Assembly: GCA_964636675.1 (NCBI GenBank)
Contig: CAZWUO010000012.1
Span: 1-39,214 of the forward strand
Reading direction: 5' to 3'
From: JALUUH01 sp964636675
GTDB taxonomy: Bacteria; Pseudomonadota; Gammaproteobacteria; S012-40
DNA length: 39,214 bases
Shown one piece after another: positions 25,191 to 34,195 of this stretch (positions within the stretch are counted from its first letter, which is position 1; every line of letters begins with the position of its first letter). The notes below the pieces were generated by a model. That model was not told the origin of the DNA. It did not search any database and was given only the letters and a program-made list of their open reading frames with translations. The translations under genes and the position numbers were made by a program.

Positions 25191-26375
25191 CTACTCATAA
25201 TGAACGGAAATTTCTGCGACCTGAGGGTCTTGTGCAGCAAGGTGTGAAAACTCTAACGCAATCCGTTTTCCTTCTTCGGCTGAAACCACAATTTCCAAGG
25301 GCAAAATTAATTCTACAAAAATCTGTCCATTAAGATAGTGCAAGGTTACGCGTCTTATTTTTTTATGCAACGGTTTGTCACGCCAAAGCGTTTCGAGACG
25401 CTGCATTAATTCATCTCTCAGCGGCAACTCATTACACGGCGCTGCATTTTCATCATCTTCTGCGTCGATATGCACAGTAACATCCGTCACTTCATCAATT
25501 TCAGATAACAGGGTTTCTTGTACCACTTCGCTAATGCGATGACCTTCGGAAACACTGAGTTTGGGGTCATCTAATAAAATATGAACATCGACAAATGCCT
25601 GTCCGCCATGGCTGCGCGATCGCAGAGCGTGAACTGCTTTCACGCCGTATATGGACACTATGTGAGCTTTAATATCGTCGGTTTTTTCTGCATCAAGTGC
25701 TTTGTCCATTAATTCTTGCAATGCAGCCCAGGCGATATCCCAACCTACCTTGGCGATCATTAAGCTCACCCCAATGGCAGCTACCGCATCCAACAACGGC
25801 ATCCCTACCATGGTTCCTGCTATTCCAACACTCGCGATAATTGAAGATATGGCGTCTGTTCGATGATGCCAAGCATTGGCTTTCAACATGTTGGAATTGA
25901 TTCGGTTTGCGACGATAATGGTGTATTGAAACAATCCTTCATTGGCAAAAATAGAGAATATCGCTGCAAATAATGCAATCCCTGTCGGCTCTAATAATTC
26001 TTCTGGATGCAAAATTCTATCGACGGCATCGGTTAAAATACCCAATGCCACAGCAACTAATAATACCCCTAGCGCAACCGATACCACCGTCTCAATGCGA
26101 CCATGTCCGTAGGGATGTTCATCATCTGCTGCTTTGGTGCTTTGTTTAGCGGCAAAAAGAACCACAAAATCACTCACTAAATCTGCGAGTGAATGAATTC
26201 CATCTGCAATCAAGGCCTGCGATTGTCCAACAAAACCTAATACTATTTTTACCAACGACAAAACACTGTTGACGAGTATCGATACAAGAGTGACTTTGCG
26301 AATCTCTAAATATCGAGAGGGATCTTCCTTCCCATTAGGCAGCGGAGCATGCATATGATCTGATTGATTAGTCAA
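25191..26375 (-). CDS. Cation diffusion facilitator (Zn/Fe efflux type)
   Basis: A 394-residue membrane transporter. Several transmembrane helices (about 30-200) include the metal-site sequence ADGIHSLADLVSD and the loop HPYGHGRIETVV, diagnostic for the CDF family; the second site helix has NAWHHRTDAISS. The cytoplasmic C-terminal part has a ZT_dimer domain (VHALRSRSHGGQAFVDVHILLDD) and about 90 further residues ending in another short beta-rich part, making it longer than E. coli FieF. The start is TTG at 26375, with GAGG 9-10 bases upstream and overlapping tusA by 8 bp; ATG at 26354 is the alternative. The metal cannot be assigned from sequence alone. Confidence 0.92.
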   Translation of the reverse strand: MTNQSDHMHAPLPNGKEDPSRYLEIRKVTLVSILVNSVLSLVKIVLGFVGQSQALIADGIHSLADLVSDFVVLFAAKQSTKAADDEHPYGHGRIETVVSVALGVLLVAVALGILTDAVDRILHPEELLEPTGIALFAAIFSIFANEGLFQYTIIVANRINSNMLKANAWHHRTDAISSIIASVGIAGTMVGMPLLDAVAAIGVSLMIAKVGWDIAWAALQELMDKALDAEKTDDIKAHIVSIYGVKAVHALRSRSHGGQAFVDVHILLDDPKLSVSEGHRISEVVQETLLSEIDEVTDVTVHIDAEDDENAAPCNELPLRDELMQRLETLWRDKPLHKKIRRVTLHYLNGQIFVELILPLEIVVSAEEGKRIALEFSHLAAQDPQVAEISVHYE

Positions 26376-26601
26376 TGCACGCGACCTCGATACTTATGAC
26401 GATGGCATCATTGACAACTTGACTTTTTATGTAGCGGTGGCCGGTAATTCTACACCATGCAGGTATGTCACTGGTGGCACCTGGGTCGGTACAAATCACA
26501 TCCAGCGTATCACCCGGTGAGAGTAATTTAACTTTGTCTTGCGTACGTATAACGGGCATTGGACAAAGCAATCGCTGTGCATCGAGTACATGATGGCTCA
26601 T
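26368..26601 (-). CDS. tusA: Sulfur carrier protein TusA
   Basis: A 77-residue protein from ATG 26601, which overlaps the preceding stop as ATGA; a start three codons earlier is less likely. The defining CPxP motif is present (LLCPMPVIRTQDKV, Cys13), as is the IPAWCRITGH region. TusA carries persulfide sulfur to tRNA thiolation and to other sulfur pathways. Its coupling to a ThiI/MnmA-like gene suggests it may hand sulfur to that enzyme here. Confidence 0.94.
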   Translation of the reverse strand: MSHHVLDAQRLLCPMPVIRTQDKVKLLSPGDTLDVICTDPGATSDIPAWCRITGHRYIKSQVVNDAIVISIEVACID

Positions 26602-27665
26602 ATATACCACTCTTTCAGTTGTGCTTCGTTGGTGAATGGTTTAACCCTCAGTACCTTAGCCAGCCCCGTTCGATCTTTTGCTTCTACAATAACGATTTCT
26701 TCCTGCCGGCCTTGACTATATCTCGCGGTTATTTCCGCAGCGAGTTGCAGATCCGCCGCATCGACATTACCTTCTATAAGGACTAAAGGCCCGTTCGCAC
26801 TGGTGGTATACAGATGTACAAACTGCTTGCGATAACCTTCCAAAAATTTATTTTCGCCTTCTTCTCTGCCGATGATGAGTTTGAAATGCGGCTTAGGCCT
26901 GATATGTCTTCCTATTTTTAATAACATGACATCATCAAGCTCATATTCTTTGCTCTCTCGGGCTTTCCATAAATCAACTAAGCGATCAGAATAATTTTTA
27001 TCGGTCAGAAAACAACAACCTCCCGCAGGTTGCGCAAAATCTTTAAACCCGAGTTTAGCAGCAAGTGCAATTTGCGGTTTTCGCGTACGACCATTGAAAT
27101 CTAGCAGCTGCTCTCTATCCACCCAGCCTTCTTTTTCAGGTAATGTGGGCGGCAGTAATTTTGCGCAAAGTGGACGCAACAACAAATCTAATGCCCCCGA
27201 CTCTTGTGCGATAACCGGCATAGTATCGCGGCGTTGAGACATCGGGCGTTGCCCAATAACTTCTCCGGTGATGATAAAATCAAAGTCATTTTTTTTTATC
27301 CATTCAACCGCTTGGCCTACCATAAAACTCTTGCAATCAAGGCACGGATTCATGTTTGCGCCGTATCCATGGCTGGGATTAATTAATACCTTCTTATACG
27401 GTTCGATGACATCGATAATATGCAATGGAATTCCGAGCTGCTCAGCCGACCATAGCGCATTGTTTCGTTTGGGCTTGGCTTTATCTTTTTTGCGAATGGC
27501 GTGGGTATGACCTTCTACACAGAAACCCGTGTAAAAGTTTATACCTTCAACGTGAATACCTTGATCCATGATGACTTTCGCTGCCAGCAACGAATCTAAG
27601 CCGCCAGAAATTAATGCAACCGCTTTACGTTGCTTGTTATTAGGTTTGCTAATGGATTTACTCAC
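26598..27665 (-). CDS. PP-loop ATPase related to ThiI/MnmA (tRNA thiolation-like)
   Basis: A 355-residue protein. The ATP-pyrophosphatase P-loop is ISGGLDS (residues 20-25). Cysteines in NPCLDCKSF (about 107-113) and PAGGCCFLTD (about 218-221) could take part in sulfur transfer or zinc binding. The first 230 residues resemble the ThiI/MnmA-type adenylating domain. The last part (about 250-355: KIGRHIRPKPHFKLIIGR, then ANGPLVLIEG) resembles an NFACT-R-like RNA-binding module. It lacks the THUMP and ferredoxin-like N-terminus of classical ThiI, so I do not assign that name. The start is GTG at 27665 with no obvious ribosome binding site, 110 bp after the neighbouring gene. A role in tRNA sulfur modification with TusA is inference. 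Confidence 0.75.
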   Translation of the reverse strand: MSKSISKPNNKQRKAVALISGGLDSLLAAKVIMDQGIHVEGINFYTGFCVEGHTHAIRKKDKAKPKRNNALWSAEQLGIPLHIIDVIEPYKKVLINPSHGYGANMNPCLDCKSFMVGQAVEWIKKNDFDFIITGEVIGQRPMSQRRDTMPVIAQESGALDLLLRPLCAKLLPPTLPEKEGWVDREQLLDFNGRTRKPQIALAAKLGFKDFAQPAGGCCFLTDKNYSDRLVDLWKARESKEYELDDVMLLKIGRHIRPKPHFKLIIGREEGENKFLEGYRKQFVHLYTTSANGPLVLIEGNVDAADLQLAAEITARYSQGRQEEIVIVEAKDRTGLAKVLRVKPFTNEAQLKEWYI

Positions 27666-27775
27666 GACTGAAACGGTACCTAGGTTAAATAGAGCGACTG
27701 CACCGGCCTAATTGACTGCGCATTCTTTCTGTCTAAAAATAAAGCGCGTATTCTAGCAGGAAACGCTAAGAGGGG

Positions 27776-28351
27776 TTAATGCTTGATATTAGAGTTTGTG
27801 GAAATACTGACGGGTAATGAATCTGTGTGATTTCTGAGTGAGGCCAACGCACTTTTGCTGCCGGTATCTTGCCATAGCTCGATTGCTTCTAGCGGCTCTA
27901 AAATCGGTGAATCCTGACCCATTTGGCGCACGGTCTGTAATACATCCATTAGCGGTACAAAGCCTTGGGCCAGGTGTAAATATAATTTTTGGATTTGCGC
28001 CGATGAATGATCCGCAAGTTGATGATAGGCGCTACGTCCAATCTCCACAAAATAACTAATTTTGACACGGCGTTTATGCGCACGCTTGGGAAAGAACCCT
28101 GAAAACAGCAAACATCGATCACCAACTTCTCGCAGCTGGTCTTGTTTAATCCGACCCGTTGCCAATTGGCTGTGCAGATATTCTATGGCAACAACAGATT
28201 CCACTACCTCAGGACATCCCTGAAAACGCATCATTAAAAAGACCAAATAGCTTTCCATTTCTTCATTGAGCTGTAGATGACAGCTTTCACCTGCTTCATG
28301 AATAATTCGTTGCCATTGAGAAGTTGTTGAACCGAGCACGATAGAAGTCAT
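27776..28351 (-). CDS. Conserved-looking protein of unknown function
   Basis: I do not recognise this 191-residue protein. It appears soluble and largely helical, with no signal peptide or membrane helix. The stretch LFSGFFPKRAHKRRVKISYFVEIGRSAYHQLA (residues about 82-113, quoted in part: FFPKRAHKRRVKIS) is strongly basic and looks like a conserved core, while the last 25 residues are Ser/Thr/Asn-rich and probably disordered. GGA precedes the ATG at a reasonable distance. It is divergent from glyQ and lies upstream of the ThiI/MnmA-like gene on the same strand, with a 110-bp gap, so co-transcription is possible. Confidence 0.75.
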   Translation of the reverse strand: MTSIVLGSTTSQWQRIIHEAGESCHLQLNEEMESYLVFLMMRFQGCPEVVESVVAIEYLHSQLATGRIKQDQLREVGDRCLLFSGFFPKRAHKRRVKISYFVEIGRSAYHQLADHSSAQIQKLYLHLAQGFVPLMDVLQTVRQMGQDSPILEPLEAIELWQDTGSKSALASLRNHTDSLPVSISTNSNIKH

Positions 28352-28538
28352 AAAAATCCTTTAAAGCTAGATACTTACGAAATCGGCCATGGATCCAAAA
28401 AGCTTTAATTTGAACCCGTTGTTAATCCCCAATTCGGTTCGAAATATAGTTATTTTACTAATTAAATCAATGCTATGGATAAACAGGCGTCAACTAGCTT
28501 ATTTTTCCAGCTGGATAGTTTTAATCTGCGTGTCACGA

Positions 28539-28544
28539 TATAAT
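28539..28544 (+). promoter_or_regulatory. Candidate -10 box of the glyQS-gmhB unit
   Basis: A perfect TATAAT lies 40 bases before the glyQ start codon. The matching -35 position (28516-28521, TAGTTT) is poor, so the promoter assignment is tentative. Confidence 0.45.
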
Positions 28545-28583
28545 CCGCGACATCTTTAATCCTATTTAACCAGTGGTAATTAC

Positions 28584-29495
28584 ATGCAAGCTAATGATCT
28601 TTCTACTTTTCAAGGCCTAATTTTCGCGCTACAAGATTTCTGGGCACAACAAGGCTGTGTAATGACTCAAGCTCTGGATATGGAGGTCGGCGCTGGCACA
28701 TTCCATCCTGCTACTTTTTTGCGCTCAATCGGCCCTGAACCTTGGAGATCGGCTTATGTTCAGCCCTGTAGGCGTCCAACTGACGGTAGATATGGGGAAA
28801 ATCCGAACCGCTTACAGCACTATTATCAATTTCAAGTGATGCTCAAACCATCACCTGATAACATCCAGGAGCTATATCTTGATTCCCTTAAAACCTTGGG
28901 ATTCGATCTCCTCGAACACGATGTGCGATTTGTTGAAGATGATTGGGAGTCACCTACCTTAGGTGCCTGGGGATTAGGCTGGGAGGTTTGGTTAAATGGT
29001 ATGGAAGTTACTCAGTTTACTTATTTCCAACAAGTAGGTGGGCTTGACTGCAAACCGGTTACCGGTGAGATTACATATGGTTTAGAACGTCTAGCCATGT
29101 ATTTACAGGGCGTTGAGAGTATTTACGATTTGGTCTGGACGAACGGAACTCACGGAAAAATCACTTACGGTGATGTATTTCAGCAAAACGAAGTCGAAAT
29201 GTCGGCTTATAATTTTGAGCACGCTAACACCAAAATCCTTTTTAATTGCTTTGATCAGTGTGAGCAAGAGTGTAAAAAATTAATTGAACATGGCTTACCT
29301 TTACCGGCTTATGAATTGATTATAAAGGCTTCGCATTCCTTTAACCTCCTCGACGCTAGACAAGCAATCTCGGTGACCGAAAGAGCACGCTACATTGGGC
29401 GCATCCGAACGTTAGCACGAGCCGTCGCACAGACCTACTTTGAAAACCGCGAAAAACTTGGTTTTCCAAGTTTAAAAACGGAGAGTGTACAATGA
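28584..29495 (+). CDS. glyQ: Glycyl-tRNA synthetase alpha subunit
   Basis: A 303-residue catalytic subunit of the bacterial tetrameric class II glycyl-tRNA synthetase, with the same length as in E. coli. Family sequences include TFHPATFLRSIGPEPW, AYVQPCRRPTDGRYGENPNR and GWEVWLNGMEVTQFTYFQQ. Together with the beta subunit it charges tRNA-Gly. The stop overlaps the glyS start as ATGA, so the two subunits are produced coupled. It is divergent from an unknown gene. Confidence 0.98.
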   Translation: MQANDLSTFQGLIFALQDFWAQQGCVMTQALDMEVGAGTFHPATFLRSIGPEPWRSAYVQPCRRPTDGRYGENPNRLQHYYQFQVMLKPSPDNIQELYLDSLKTLGFDLLEHDVRFVEDDWESPTLGAWGLGWEVWLNGMEVTQFTYFQQVGGLDCKPVTGEITYGLERLAMYLQGVESIYDLVWTNGTHGKITYGDVFQQNEVEMSAYNFEHANTKILFNCFDQCEQECKKLIEHGLPLPAYELIIKASHSFNLLDARQAISVTERARYIGRIRTLARAVAQTYFENREKLGFPSLKTESVQ

Positions 29496-31585
29496 GTATG
29501 CCTAAAGATTTTCTCATTGAGATTGGTACTGAGGAATTACCCCCTAAGGCCTTAAAAAAGCTCGTCACTGCATTTCACACTGAGATCACCCAGAGTTTAG
29601 ACAGTATTGCATTGAGTTACACCAGTAGCCAAGCATTTGCGAGTCCTCGAAGATTAGCGGTTATCATTCAGGGACTGCAAACTCAACAAAACGATAAGGC
29701 GGTAACGCGCAAGGGCCCATCACTTAAAGCTGCTTTTGACGAAGATGGCTGTGCAACTCCCGCTGCCGAAGGCTTTGCGCGCTCATGCGGAGTTGCGGTT
29801 AGTGATTTAGCGACCGAAGACAATGCAAAAGGTGGAGCACTCGTATTTCAGCATCAAATTCCAGGGGAACCCGCAGAAAAACTTTTGCCGGATGTTGTAA
29901 AAAATGCCCTGAGTAAATTACCCATTCCTAAAAAAATGCGTTGGGGAGATAAACCCACGCGCTTTGTACGCCCGGTACATTGGGTTCTCATGTTACTCGG
30001 TGACGAGGTGATCGATTGTCATATACTTGATGTTAAAACGGGACGCGCGAGTTTAGGCCATCGTTTTCATCATCCCGAACCGATTGATATACCCAACCCT
30101 ATGGACTACGCGCCTCTGTTGCAATCTCGAGGAAAAGTTCTCGCAGATTATGCCAATAGAAAAACGATCGTAAAAGCGCAAATTGAAGAAGCCGCTTTAA
30201 GCCTAAAGGGAACGGCACAAATTGATGAAGAATTATTGGACGAAGTCACTTCTCTCGTTGAATGGCCGGTTGCAATTATTGGAAGTTTCGATGAAAAATT
30301 CCTAGACCTGCCTACTGAGGTTATTATCTCTGCAATGAAAGGACATCAAAAATACTTTCATATTTTGGATAAAAACGGAAAGCTTTTACCTCATTTTATC
30401 ACTATTTCTAACCTCGAGAGCAAAAACTCAAAAACCGTTCAACATGGAAACGAACGGGTGATTCGTCCTCGCCTTGCTGATGCTGAATTTTTCTGGAATC
30501 AAGATTTAAAAACGTCTTTAGAAGAAAAGACCCAACGACTTAAAGATATTGTTTTTCAGCAACAATTAGGAACAGTATTTGAAAAAGTAAAACGCAATGA
30601 ACAATTGGCTTTGTGGCTCGCCAACACATTGGCGACTGATTCACAACATTGTACACGCGCCGCTATCCTCTGCAAAAGTGATTTAGTCAGCGAAATGGTT
30701 GGCGAGTTTCCCGAGCTGCAAGGAATAATGGGGGAGTACTATGCGCGTCACACTGGAGAATCTTCCGCGGTTTCCATTGCACTTAGGGAACAGTATTTAC
30801 CGCGTTTTGCGGGAGATAAGCTACCTACCACACAGGTTGGACAAATTTTAGCGATCACCGACAAAATAGATACATTAGTTGGTATCTTTGGGATTCAACA
30901 ATTACCTACTGGAGATAAAGACCCTTTTGGTCTGCGGCGTGCTGCGCTAAGTGTTCTCAGAATCATTATTGAAAATGGAATAGAAATCGATTTGAGTCAG
31001 TTAATCACACATTCCATTGCAATCTATTACAAAAAATTGCAAAACACTGATGATTTAACAGCCCAATTACTTGACTTCATTTTTGATCGGCTCAAGGCCT
31101 ATTACGTAGAACAGAATGTAAGTTTAGACACCTATCACGCGGTTAGAGAAATAGATTCTTATGAGCCAACTGATTTTCACCTGCGGATTAAGGCAGTAGA
31201 AACTTTTCGCAAACTACCCGAAGCGATTAGTCTCGCGGCAGCAAATAAAAGAATTAGAAACATCTTGCGCAAAACCACGGAAAATTTTCCTGAAAACGTG
31301 CAAGCTTCTCTATTAATCGAAGCTCACGAAATAGCACTTTATGCAGAACTTCTCAAAATTCAATCGGCAAGCAAAACATTCATCGTGCAAAAAAAATATG
31401 CAAAAGTTTTGAGTTTGCTGGCAACCCTCGAAAAATATATAGATCAATTTTTCGAACACGTCATGGTTATGTCTAAAGAGAATGATATCCGCAAAAATCG
31501 TCTAGCACTCGTCAAAATGCTGAGTGATCAGTTTTTGATGATTGCGGATATTTCGTTGATTCAAGCCGAGAACCCAAAAAAATGA
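29492..31585 (+). CDS. glyS: Glycyl-tRNA synthetase beta subunit
   Basis: A 697-residue tRNA-binding partner of GlyQ. Diagnostic blocks are FLIEIGTEELPPKALKKL at the start, MRWGDKPTRFVRPVHWV, EFFWNQDLKT and ARHTGESSAVSIALREQYLPR, plus an HD-like region and a C-terminal anticodon-binding domain (residues about 590-690). The length is near that of E. coli (689). ATGA overlap with glyQ upstream and with gmhB downstream. Confidence 0.98.
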   Translation: MSMPKDFLIEIGTEELPPKALKKLVTAFHTEITQSLDSIALSYTSSQAFASPRRLAVIIQGLQTQQNDKAVTRKGPSLKAAFDEDGCATPAAEGFARSCGVAVSDLATEDNAKGGALVFQHQIPGEPAEKLLPDVVKNALSKLPIPKKMRWGDKPTRFVRPVHWVLMLLGDEVIDCHILDVKTGRASLGHRFHHPEPIDIPNPMDYAPLLQSRGKVLADYANRKTIVKAQIEEAALSLKGTAQIDEELLDEVTSLVEWPVAIIGSFDEKFLDLPTEVIISAMKGHQKYFHILDKNGKLLPHFITISNLESKNSKTVQHGNERVIRPRLADAEFFWNQDLKTSLEEKTQRLKDIVFQQQLGTVFEKVKRNEQLALWLANTLATDSQHCTRAAILCKSDLVSEMVGEFPELQGIMGEYYARHTGESSAVSIALREQYLPRFAGDKLPTTQVGQILAITDKIDTLVGIFGIQQLPTGDKDPFGLRRAALSVLRIIIENGIEIDLSQLITHSIAIYYKKLQNTDDLTAQLLDFIFDRLKAYYVEQNVSLDTYHAVREIDSYEPTDFHLRIKAVETFRKLPEAISLAAANKRIRNILRKTTENFPENVQASLLIEAHEIALYAELLKIQSASKTFIVQKKYAKVLSLLATLEKYIDQFFEHVMVMSKENDIRKNRLALVKMLSDQFLMIADISLIQAENPKK

Positions 31586-32124
31586 AGTTGATCATTTTAG
31601 ACCGCGATGGTGTTATCAATGAAGATTCTGATCAATATATAAAATCAGCAGACGAATGGCTTCCTATACCTGGAAGTATTGAGGCTATTGCAAAACTCTC
31701 TAAAAATAACTATAAGGTGATTGTAATCACCAATCAATCTGGCATCAGCCGCGGTTTTTACAATCACCAAACACTCGGCCGTATGCACAATAAAATGTAT
31801 AAACTCGTCGCTCAGCAGGGGGGGAGAATACACGCGATCTTTTATTGTCCTCACGGCCCTGCGGATAATTGCAGTTGTCGTAAACCCAAAGCAGGCTTAT
31901 TCAATAAAGTGGAACAAGTTTTCAATACTACTTTATCCGGTGTGTATTGCATTGGGGATTCTTACCGAGATATCCTCGCTGCTCGACAATGTAGTGGTAT
32001 ACCAATACTCGTGCAAACCGGTAAAGGACAAAAAACCTTAGCCGAAAACAAGCCCGAGATCGATTTCCCCGTGTATAAAGATTTAACGCACGCAGTAGAT
32101 GCTATTCTAGGAAATCACGTGTAA
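31582..32124 (+). CDS. gmhB: D-glycero-beta-D-manno-heptose 1,7-bisphosphate 7-phosphatase
   Basis: A 180-residue HAD-superfamily phosphatase with the nucleophile motif ILDRDGVIN, motif II VITNQSGISRG, the zinc-binding loop CPHGPADNCSCRKPK and the motif IGDSYRDILAA. It removes the 7-phosphate during synthesis of ADP-heptose for the lipopolysaccharide core. Its start overlaps the glyS stop as ATGA. The glyQ-glyS-gmhB-plsC arrangement is common in this bacterial class and places membrane-related genes behind the synthetase. Confidence 0.95.
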   Translation: MKLIILDRDGVINEDSDQYIKSADEWLPIPGSIEAIAKLSKNNYKVIVITNQSGISRGFYNHQTLGRMHNKMYKLVAQQGGRIHAIFYCPHGPADNCSCRKPKAGLFNKVEQVFNTTLSGVYCIGDSYRDILAARQCSGIPILVQTGKGQKTLAENKPEIDFPVYKDLTHAVDAILGNHV

Positions 32125-32159
32125 AATTTCGCGCTTAGAAAAATCAGAAGAAAACCCAA

Positions 32160-32894
32160 ATGCAGTTGATACGTTCTACTTTATTTAATATGTTTATGGC
32201 AATAACTGCCATTATCATCGCCATCCCCGCACTTTTTTTATATCCTCTACCCTTTAGCGTCCGTTATGCCTTTATCAGTCGGTGGGCTAAAATGAATATC
32301 TGGGCACTTAACATCATTTGTGGGCTTTCTTATCACGTCGAAGGCGCGGAGAATATTCCTGATTCGGCAGTTATCGTATTATGCAAACATCAGTCTACTT
32401 GGGAAACACTCGCTTTACAGAAAATATTTGGCGAACAAGCCTGGTTGTTGAAACGCGAGTTATTAAAAATACCTTTTTTTGGTTGGGGATTAGCGCTGAC
32501 CGAACCTATTGCAATTGATCGCGCTTCACGCAAAGAAGCGATGCAACAACTCATTAAACAAGGACAACAACGATTGGATGCTAAACGTTGCGTGGTGTTA
32601 TTTCCCGAGGGAACACGAATACGCGCCGGTAAACGCGGAAAATACCGCCAAGGGGGAGCGAGGCTCGCTATTAACACCGGATACCCCATCATTCCAATGG
32701 CACACAATGCAGGCGAGTTTTGGAGTAAAGGCTCATTCGTAAAAAAACCTGGCATGATAACCGTCAAGATCGGAGCTGCAATCCACCCAGAAGGCAAAAC
32801 ATCCGCTGAGTTGAATATTGAAGTGGAAAACTGGATTGAATCTCAAATGGAAGAAATAACCAGCAACTCCTTCAAACCCATTACTTCCGTCTGA
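32160..32894 (+). CDS. plsC: 1-acyl-sn-glycerol-3-phosphate acyltransferase
   Basis: A 244-residue membrane enzyme that acylates lysophosphatidic acid. An N-terminal hydrophobic region (FMAITAIIIAIPALFLYPL) precedes the acyltransferase motifs: motif I reads KHQSTWETL, where the catalytic His is kept and the usual Asp is Glu, and motif III reads FPEGTRIRAGKRGK. The proline-rich GYPIIPMAHNAG block also fits. The Glu in motif I is, as I recall, common in this branch of the family. It follows gmhB by 35 bp and supplies phospholipid synthesis together with gpsA elsewhere in the window. Confidence 0.9.
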   Translation: MQLIRSTLFNMFMAITAIIIAIPALFLYPLPFSVRYAFISRWAKMNIWALNIICGLSYHVEGAENIPDSAVIVLCKHQSTWETLALQKIFGEQAWLLKRELLKIPFFGWGLALTEPIAIDRASRKEAMQQLIKQGQQRLDAKRCVVLFPEGTRIRAGKRGKYRQGGARLAINTGYPIIPMAHNAGEFWSKGSFVKKPGMITVKIGAAIHPEGKTSAELNIEVENWIESQMEEITSNSFKPITSV

Positions 32895-33017
32895 GGGAGA
32901 TGAGAGGAGGCGGGGAGGGACTCAGGGATGCCTGTCCTTGTTCCGAAACACCTCTCTGTGTTGTTCATCTACTGTATTTTGCCCGCTCAATTTTGGTACA
33001 ATTCGCCACAATATTTG

Positions 33018-33072
33018 AACTAAAAATATATCCAGTACGATCACTAATTGTAAGTAATGGATATTTTTAGTT
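33018..33072. repeat. Inverted repeat in the fbp upstream region
   Basis: AACTAAAAATAT (33018-33029) and its exact complement (33061-33072) enclose 31 bases that include CC and GG next to the arms. It lies 32 bases before the fbp ATG, so it could be an operator or an RNA hairpin near the ribosome binding site. Confidence 0.6.
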
Positions 33073-33103
33073 AAAAGAATCAAACCTCACTTAAGGAAAT
33101 AGC

Positions 33104-34105
33104 ATGGAAAACACTGTCAACATTAAAGAATATCTACAAAATGAGCAAAAAGCCGGACAAAATATTGATTCAAATCTAATATCTTTAGTTGAAGATATTA
33201 GCGCCGCATGCAAAGAGATTCATACCGCTATAAACCACGGTGCTCTTTACGGTGTTTTGGGATCCGCAGAATCTGAAAATATTCAAGGTGAAACACAGAA
33301 AAAACTCGATGTCATGTCGAACGAAATGTTTATTCGTCATACCGAAAAGTCTGGCACTTTAGCTGGAATGGCTTCGGAAGAAGAAGAGGATGTATACAGT
33401 ATTCCTGCCCAGTATAAAAAAGGGCCTTACTTAATGTATTTTGATCCGCTCGATGGTTCATCAAATATCGACGTTAATATCACGGTAGGATCTATATTTT
33501 CTATTGTTAAATGCCCCGAAGGCGTTAGCAATCCAGAGTTACCGGATTATTTGATTCCTGGAACCGAGCAAGTATGCGCTGGATTCTGTTTGTACGGACC
33601 TTCAACCTTGATGATTATCACCACTGGAAACGGCGTCAATGGGTTTACCCTTGATCCTGACACGGGTGATTTTAAACTAACCCATGAAAAGATGATGATC
33701 CCCGAAGATACTGCGGAGTTCGCGATTAATATGTCTAATCAACGATTTTGGGAAGAACCTGTACAACGCTATGTTCAGGAGTGTATTGATGGCGTCACCG
33801 GTAATAGAGACAAAAATTTCAATATGCGATGGGTTGCGTCTATGGTCGGGGAAGTTTACCGGATATTAACCCGAGGCGGCATTTTCATGTATCCCTTCGA
33901 TACAAAAGATCCCACAAAGGCCGGTAAATTACGCTTAATGTACGAAGCAAATCCAATGTCCTTCATCGTCGAGCAAGCTGGAGGTTTGAGTTCAACGGGG
34001 CGAGAAAGAATCATGGAGCTGCAGCCTAAGGAAATTCATCAACGCGTTCCTGTCATACTCGGTTCTACCAATGAAGTTAAGCGTGTAGATTCATATCACA
34101 GTTAG
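33104..34105 (+). CDS. fbp: Fructose-1,6-bisphosphatase class I
   Basis: A 333-residue enzyme of gluconeogenesis (and of the Calvin cycle or ribulose monophosphate route in some bacteria). The catalytic metal site is in YFDPLDGSSNIDVNITVGSIFSI, and the C-terminal sequence RLMYEANPMSFIVEQAGG with HQRVPVILGS matches the class I family. AAGGA lies 7 bases before the ATG. It stands alone on the plus strand between plsC and the convergent gyrB. A large inverted repeat and a TACAAT box near 32997 lie upstream, suggesting its own promoter. Confidence 0.97.
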   Translation: MENTVNIKEYLQNEQKAGQNIDSNLISLVEDISAACKEIHTAINHGALYGVLGSAESENIQGETQKKLDVMSNEMFIRHTEKSGTLAGMASEEEEDVYSIPAQYKKGPYLMYFDPLDGSSNIDVNITVGSIFSIVKCPEGVSNPELPDYLIPGTEQVCAGFCLYGPSTLMIITTGNGVNGFTLDPDTGDFKLTHEKMMIPEDTAEFAINMSNQRFWEEPVQRYVQECIDGVTGNRDKNFNMRWVASMVGEVYRILTRGGIFMYPFDTKDPTKAGKLRLMYEANPMSFIVEQAGGLSSTGRERIMELQPKEIHQRVPVILGSTNEVKRVDSYHS

Positions 34106-34135
34106 CTTTCACTAGGGGGCCTGTTAACAGGCTGC

Positions 34136-34165
34136 AAAAAAAAACCCCAGCCCTATAAGCTGGGG
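34136..34165 (-). terminator. Intrinsic terminator of gyrB
   Basis: On the minus strand CCCCAGC (34165-34159) pairs with GCTGGGG (34151-34145) over a 7-base loop and is followed by nine T residues (34144-34136). It lies about 30 bases past the gyrB stop codon. A further palindrome GCCTGTTAACAGGC (34119-34132) sits beyond it, between it and fbp. Confidence 0.9.
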
Positions 34166-34195
34166 GATTTCAGAGATGAGTTGAATAGATACAAC

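Noticed and set aside
34119..34132. Palindrome GCCTGTTAACAGGC between fbp and gyrB as an fbp terminator
   Set aside because: On the plus strand it is followed by A residues, not T, so it does not fit an intrinsic terminator for fbp.
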